This document shows, in pieces, positions 62,801 to 64,000 of a stretch of 64,000 nt of DNA. The number at the start of each line of letters is the position of its first letter. The first letter of the stretch is position 1. A program made the position numbers and the translations under genes. The stretch comes from an uncultured Alistipes sp. (GTDB lineage Bacteria > Bacteroidota > Bacteroidia > Bacteroidales > UBA932): positions 62,001-126,000 of the forward strand of contig URSC01000001.1 in NCBI GenBank assembly GCA_900550465.1, given 5' to 3'. Under the pieces are notes generated by a model. That model worked only from the letters and a program-made list of their open reading frames with translations. It made no database searches and was not told the DNA's origin.

Positions 62801-63542
62801 TGACGGTCTTGACCTCCTCTTCCTTGAAGAAGCTGGGCTTGGCGGCCGCAGCGGGGTGGAAGAGCCTGAGCTTGGGACCCTCGATGAAGGCGCAGTTGTC
62901 CTTGTATGCGGAGACGATGCGGCCGGGATTGACCGCAGAGGTCTTCTTTATCAGCTTGAAGAGGGAGCTTTCCATCTCCACTCCGTCGATGACGAAGGTA
63001 CCGTTGAATATCTTGTGGCGGCAGTGTTCCGAATTGACCTGGGAGAAGCCGAATACCTCGCTGTCGGTCAGAGGTCTGCCGAGCTTGGCGGAGAGGTCCT
63101 TGAGATACTGGATCTCGTCCTCGGAGAGAGCCAGGCCCTCTTCCTTGTTATATGCTTCGAAATCAGTGATGTGGCGGATGGGCTCGGGCTGACGGTCGAT
63201 GACGAAGATGTCGCCGTCCAGTCCGTGGTATATCCTCTGTAGCATCTTGTCGTGGGGTATCTCGGTGTCGGAGGCGTAGCGGCCCTCGGGCACAGGGAAG
63301 AACTCCTCGATTCTGGCGATGCCGGTAATGTTCATGTTCTGAGTGATTTCCACGGCAGCGGTGCTCCAGGGTGTAATCATTTCACGCCTGGGGCCGATGA
63401 ATGTGCCGGTCACTGCCTGGTCCTTAAGGAGATCAGCACCGGAAAAAAGCCATTTGAGAGTATCTGCTGTGTCAGCAGAAAATGCTGTCTGAGAATCGAC
63501 TGCTATGATTTGCCCCTCGGGGGAGCGGAAAAAGTATACCAT
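59787..63542 (-). CDS. purL: Phosphoribosylformylglycinamidine synthase, single-chain
   Basis: The 1251-residue protein is the large single-chain FGAM synthase. It has the N-terminal PurS-like and linker regions, the AIR-synthase-like halves (SVLKAETHNFPTTV is close to SLKAETHNFPTTVEPFNGAA here; GGGKGSFPIAGTAVY) and a C-terminal glutamine amidotransferase with SLGVCNGCQLMAEMG (nucleophile Cys), HGEGRFSFPR and PHPERCL. It converts FGAR, ATP and glutamine to FGAM, the fourth step of purine synthesis. Its end overlaps phoH by 19 bp; folC is divergent from it. Confidence 0.97.
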   Translation of the reverse strand: MVYFFRSPEGQIIAVDSQTAFSADTADTLKWLFSGADLLKDQAVTGTFIGPRREMITPWSTAAVEITQNMNITGIARIEEFFPVPEGRYASDTEIPHDKMLQRIYHGLDGDIFVIDRQPEPIRHITDFEAYNKEEGLALSEDEIQYLKDLSAKLGRPLTDSEVFGFSQVNSEHCRHKIFNGTFVIDGVEMESSLFKLIKKTSAVNPGRIVSAYKDNCAFIEGPKLRLFHPAAAAKPSFFKEEEVKTVISLKAETHNFPTTVEPFNGAATGSGGEIRDRIGGGKGSFPIAGTAVYMTSYPRIDSGREWEARPPRKWLYQTPAEILIKASNGASDFGNKFGQPLICGSLQTLEHTETDPDGSERKYGYDKVVMLAGGVGYAKKADAAKDRPSKGDDIILMGGDNYRIGMGGGAVSSVATGEYDNSIELNAIQRANPEMQKRVYNAIRAVAEKDHNSIISIHDHGAGGHLNCLSELVEEVGGDIDISRLPIGDPTLSDKEIIGNESQERMGLVMKKSDTAELRRIAERERAPFYVIGEVSGKGNFTLRDSKTGNAPIDLELSDMFGSTPKTVMRGSSPKGGADGHGGFAPLRQTPAGMSPEALTEAIRKVLMLESVACKDWLTNKVDRSVTGLIACQQCCGELQLPLNDLGVTAIGYDDPEGIAVSIGHAPAAAMIDPAAGSRLAIAEALTNIIWTPIRDNIYGISLSANWMWPCRNEGEDARLYRAVKGASDFAIAIGVNIPTGKDSMSMTQKYPDGEKVLSPGTLIISATGQSKDVAATLHPVMSRDEDTTLLYIPFVHIDKGDACFPLGGSAYASTIGQVGAKAPDITDSEYFKTCFNRLQDAMFNSMSNPVLAGHDISAGGLITTLLEMCFSNTKGGADIDLSALESSDILLSEVPGVVLQVKNAGMDEFLRNLGPVKAWTIGRPVQKGRTLKVTYGSDSRTLSMDIDAMRKSWYRTSWLLDSLQTPKELAAERYANYGRQPLEFAFPKHFDGHYTAPAERRIKAAIIRETGSNGDREMAWALYMAGFAVKDVHVTDLVSGRETLEDVQMIVFVGGFSNADTLGSAKGWAGALLYNEKARTAIERFYARKDTLSLGVCNGCQLMAEMGLITPEHKELSPKMKHNASHKYESAFVGVHIENSPSILLSSLQGSRLGIWVAHGEGRFSFPRPVEEYNIALRYNYDAYPANPNGSPAAIAGVCSPDGRHLAMMPHPERCLRPWNWAYYPDRKGDGVTPWIEMFINGRIWLERL

Positions 63543-63563
63543 GATATTCTAGAATTTGCGGTT

Positions 63564-63571
63564 CAAAAATA
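63564..63571 (-). promoter_or_regulatory. -7 promoter box of purL-phoH
   Basis: On the minus strand this reads TATTTTTG, matching TAnnTTTG, 22 nt from the ATG at 63542. Confidence 0.55.
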
Positions 63572-63578
63572 GAGATTA

Positions 63579-63612
63579 TTTTGCTAATTCTTGAGAATAT
63601 TTCCCATTTTTG
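63579..63612 (+). promoter_or_regulatory. Probable promoter of folC
   Basis: TTTTG at 63579-63583 and CATTTTTG at 63605-63612 are 21 bp apart; the -7 box differs from TAnnTTTG at one base. The ATG at 63638 is 26 nt after it. Confidence 0.45.
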
Positions 63613-63637
63613 CGCTCAAATTTTTGAAAAAGTACCA

Positions 63638-64000
63638 ATGACCGGCCCAAGTATACAGAACCAATACCGGGAATGCGTCCGGATTCTCTACAGTATAGCC
63701 CCGTCGTTTCAGAGAGTCGGGGTTTCGGGATATCACCCCGGTCTGGAAAGTATGACTGATTTCGCCCGGTTCCTGGGAGATCCCCACAAGTCACTGCGTA
63801 CCATACATATAGCCGGTACCAACGGCAAGGGTTCCGTGGCCCACATGCTGGCTTCAGCCCTGGCTTTCAGGTATCCCGGAAGCAGGGTGGGACTGTACAC
63901 TTCGCCGCACCTCGTGGATTTCAGGGAAAGAATCAGGATTGTCTGCTCTGAGAAAGGTCCTGACGGACGTCACTATAGTGAAATAGGTCAGGAGGACGTA
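63638..64000 (+). CDS. folC: Folylpolyglutamate/dihydrofolate synthase, N-terminal part only
   Basis: The first 121 codons are open to the right edge. They show the FolC start (YRECVRILYSIAPSFQRVG, then GYHPGLESMTDFARFLGDP), the ATP-binding loop IHIAGTNGKGSVAHMLASAL, and GLYTSPHLVDFRERIRI. These are the mononucleotide-binding and folate-site hallmarks. The enzyme adds glutamate to dihydropteroate or to folates. The gene is divergent from purL, and folB at 40458 acts earlier in the same pathway. Confidence 0.93.
   Translation, partial: MTGPSIQNQYRECVRILYSIAPSFQRVGVSGYHPGLESMTDFARFLGDPHKSLRTIHIAGTNGKGSVAHMLASALAFRYPGSRVGLYTSPHLVDFRERIRIVCSEKGPDGRHYSEIGQEDV

Overview
The window reads as a chromosomal segment of a Bacteroidota bacterium, most likely order Bacteroidales; I cannot name the genus. 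The evidence is the gene content (pectin-degrading enzymes, lipoproteins with short lipoboxes, OMP/DUF5723 barrels, a TamB-like protein, PPDK, HydE/HydF, an XRE+DUF2975 pair) and recurrent Bacteroidota promoters of the form TTTG-N19-21-TAnnTTTG. No rRNA, tRNA, phage, IS element or CRISPR array was recognised.

Layout. 1-3.8 kb: minus-strand pectin operon (GH28, then a CE12-CE8 fusion esterase, then the start of a GH105), with a 12-bp direct repeat over the promoter. 3.9-5.6 kb: xpt and a divergent zinc alcohol dehydrogenase. 5.7-7.5 kb: compact operon of two small membrane proteins, an XRE regulator and an orphan ABC ATPase behind a promoter covered by palindromes. 7.5-7.9 kb: 150-bp imperfect tandem repeat. 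8-11.8 kb: two secreted S41-like proteins. 11.9-12.7 kb: XRE+DUF2975 pair with interlocked inverted repeats. 13.5-14.0 kb: array of exact 117-bp units carrying paired hairpins. 14-17.9 kb: envelope and hypothetical proteins. 17.9-19.4 kb: a stand-alone tryptophan synthase beta gene behind a leader peptide with three consecutive Trp codons and a strong terminator. 19.5-23.6 kb: beta-propeller lipoprotein, outer-membrane barrel and a membrane-anchored HTH protein.

23.7-26.4 kb: EamA transporter with a histidine-rich loop, DUF554, alpha/beta hydrolase. 26.5-38.3 kb: plus-strand run of gpsA, pgi, AddB/AddA-type recombination nuclease-helicase, a heavy-metal-binding protein, a lipoprotein and a DUF5723 barrel. 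38.4-42.1 kb: MaoC, PhnP-like MBL hydrolase, RsmI-like methyltransferase, folB, mtaB. 42.1-46.7 kb: a giant TamB-like gene whose membrane anchor has no ordinary start codon. 46.7-51.4 kb: EamA transporter, DUF368, DUF6913, hydF, hydE. 51.4-55.3 kb: four secreted proteins including LPP20-like and DUF6175 members. 55.4-63.5 kb: ppdK, a 123-bp nested palindrome, phoH, purL. The window ends in the start of folC.

Three themes run through it. First, several genes have the -7 promoter box ending only 5-7 nt before the start codon, suggesting leaderless mRNAs. Second, intergenic gaps hold unrelated hairpin-rich repeats, two of them between convergent genes. Third, several small regulator-membrane protein modules carry palindromic operators at their own promoters.
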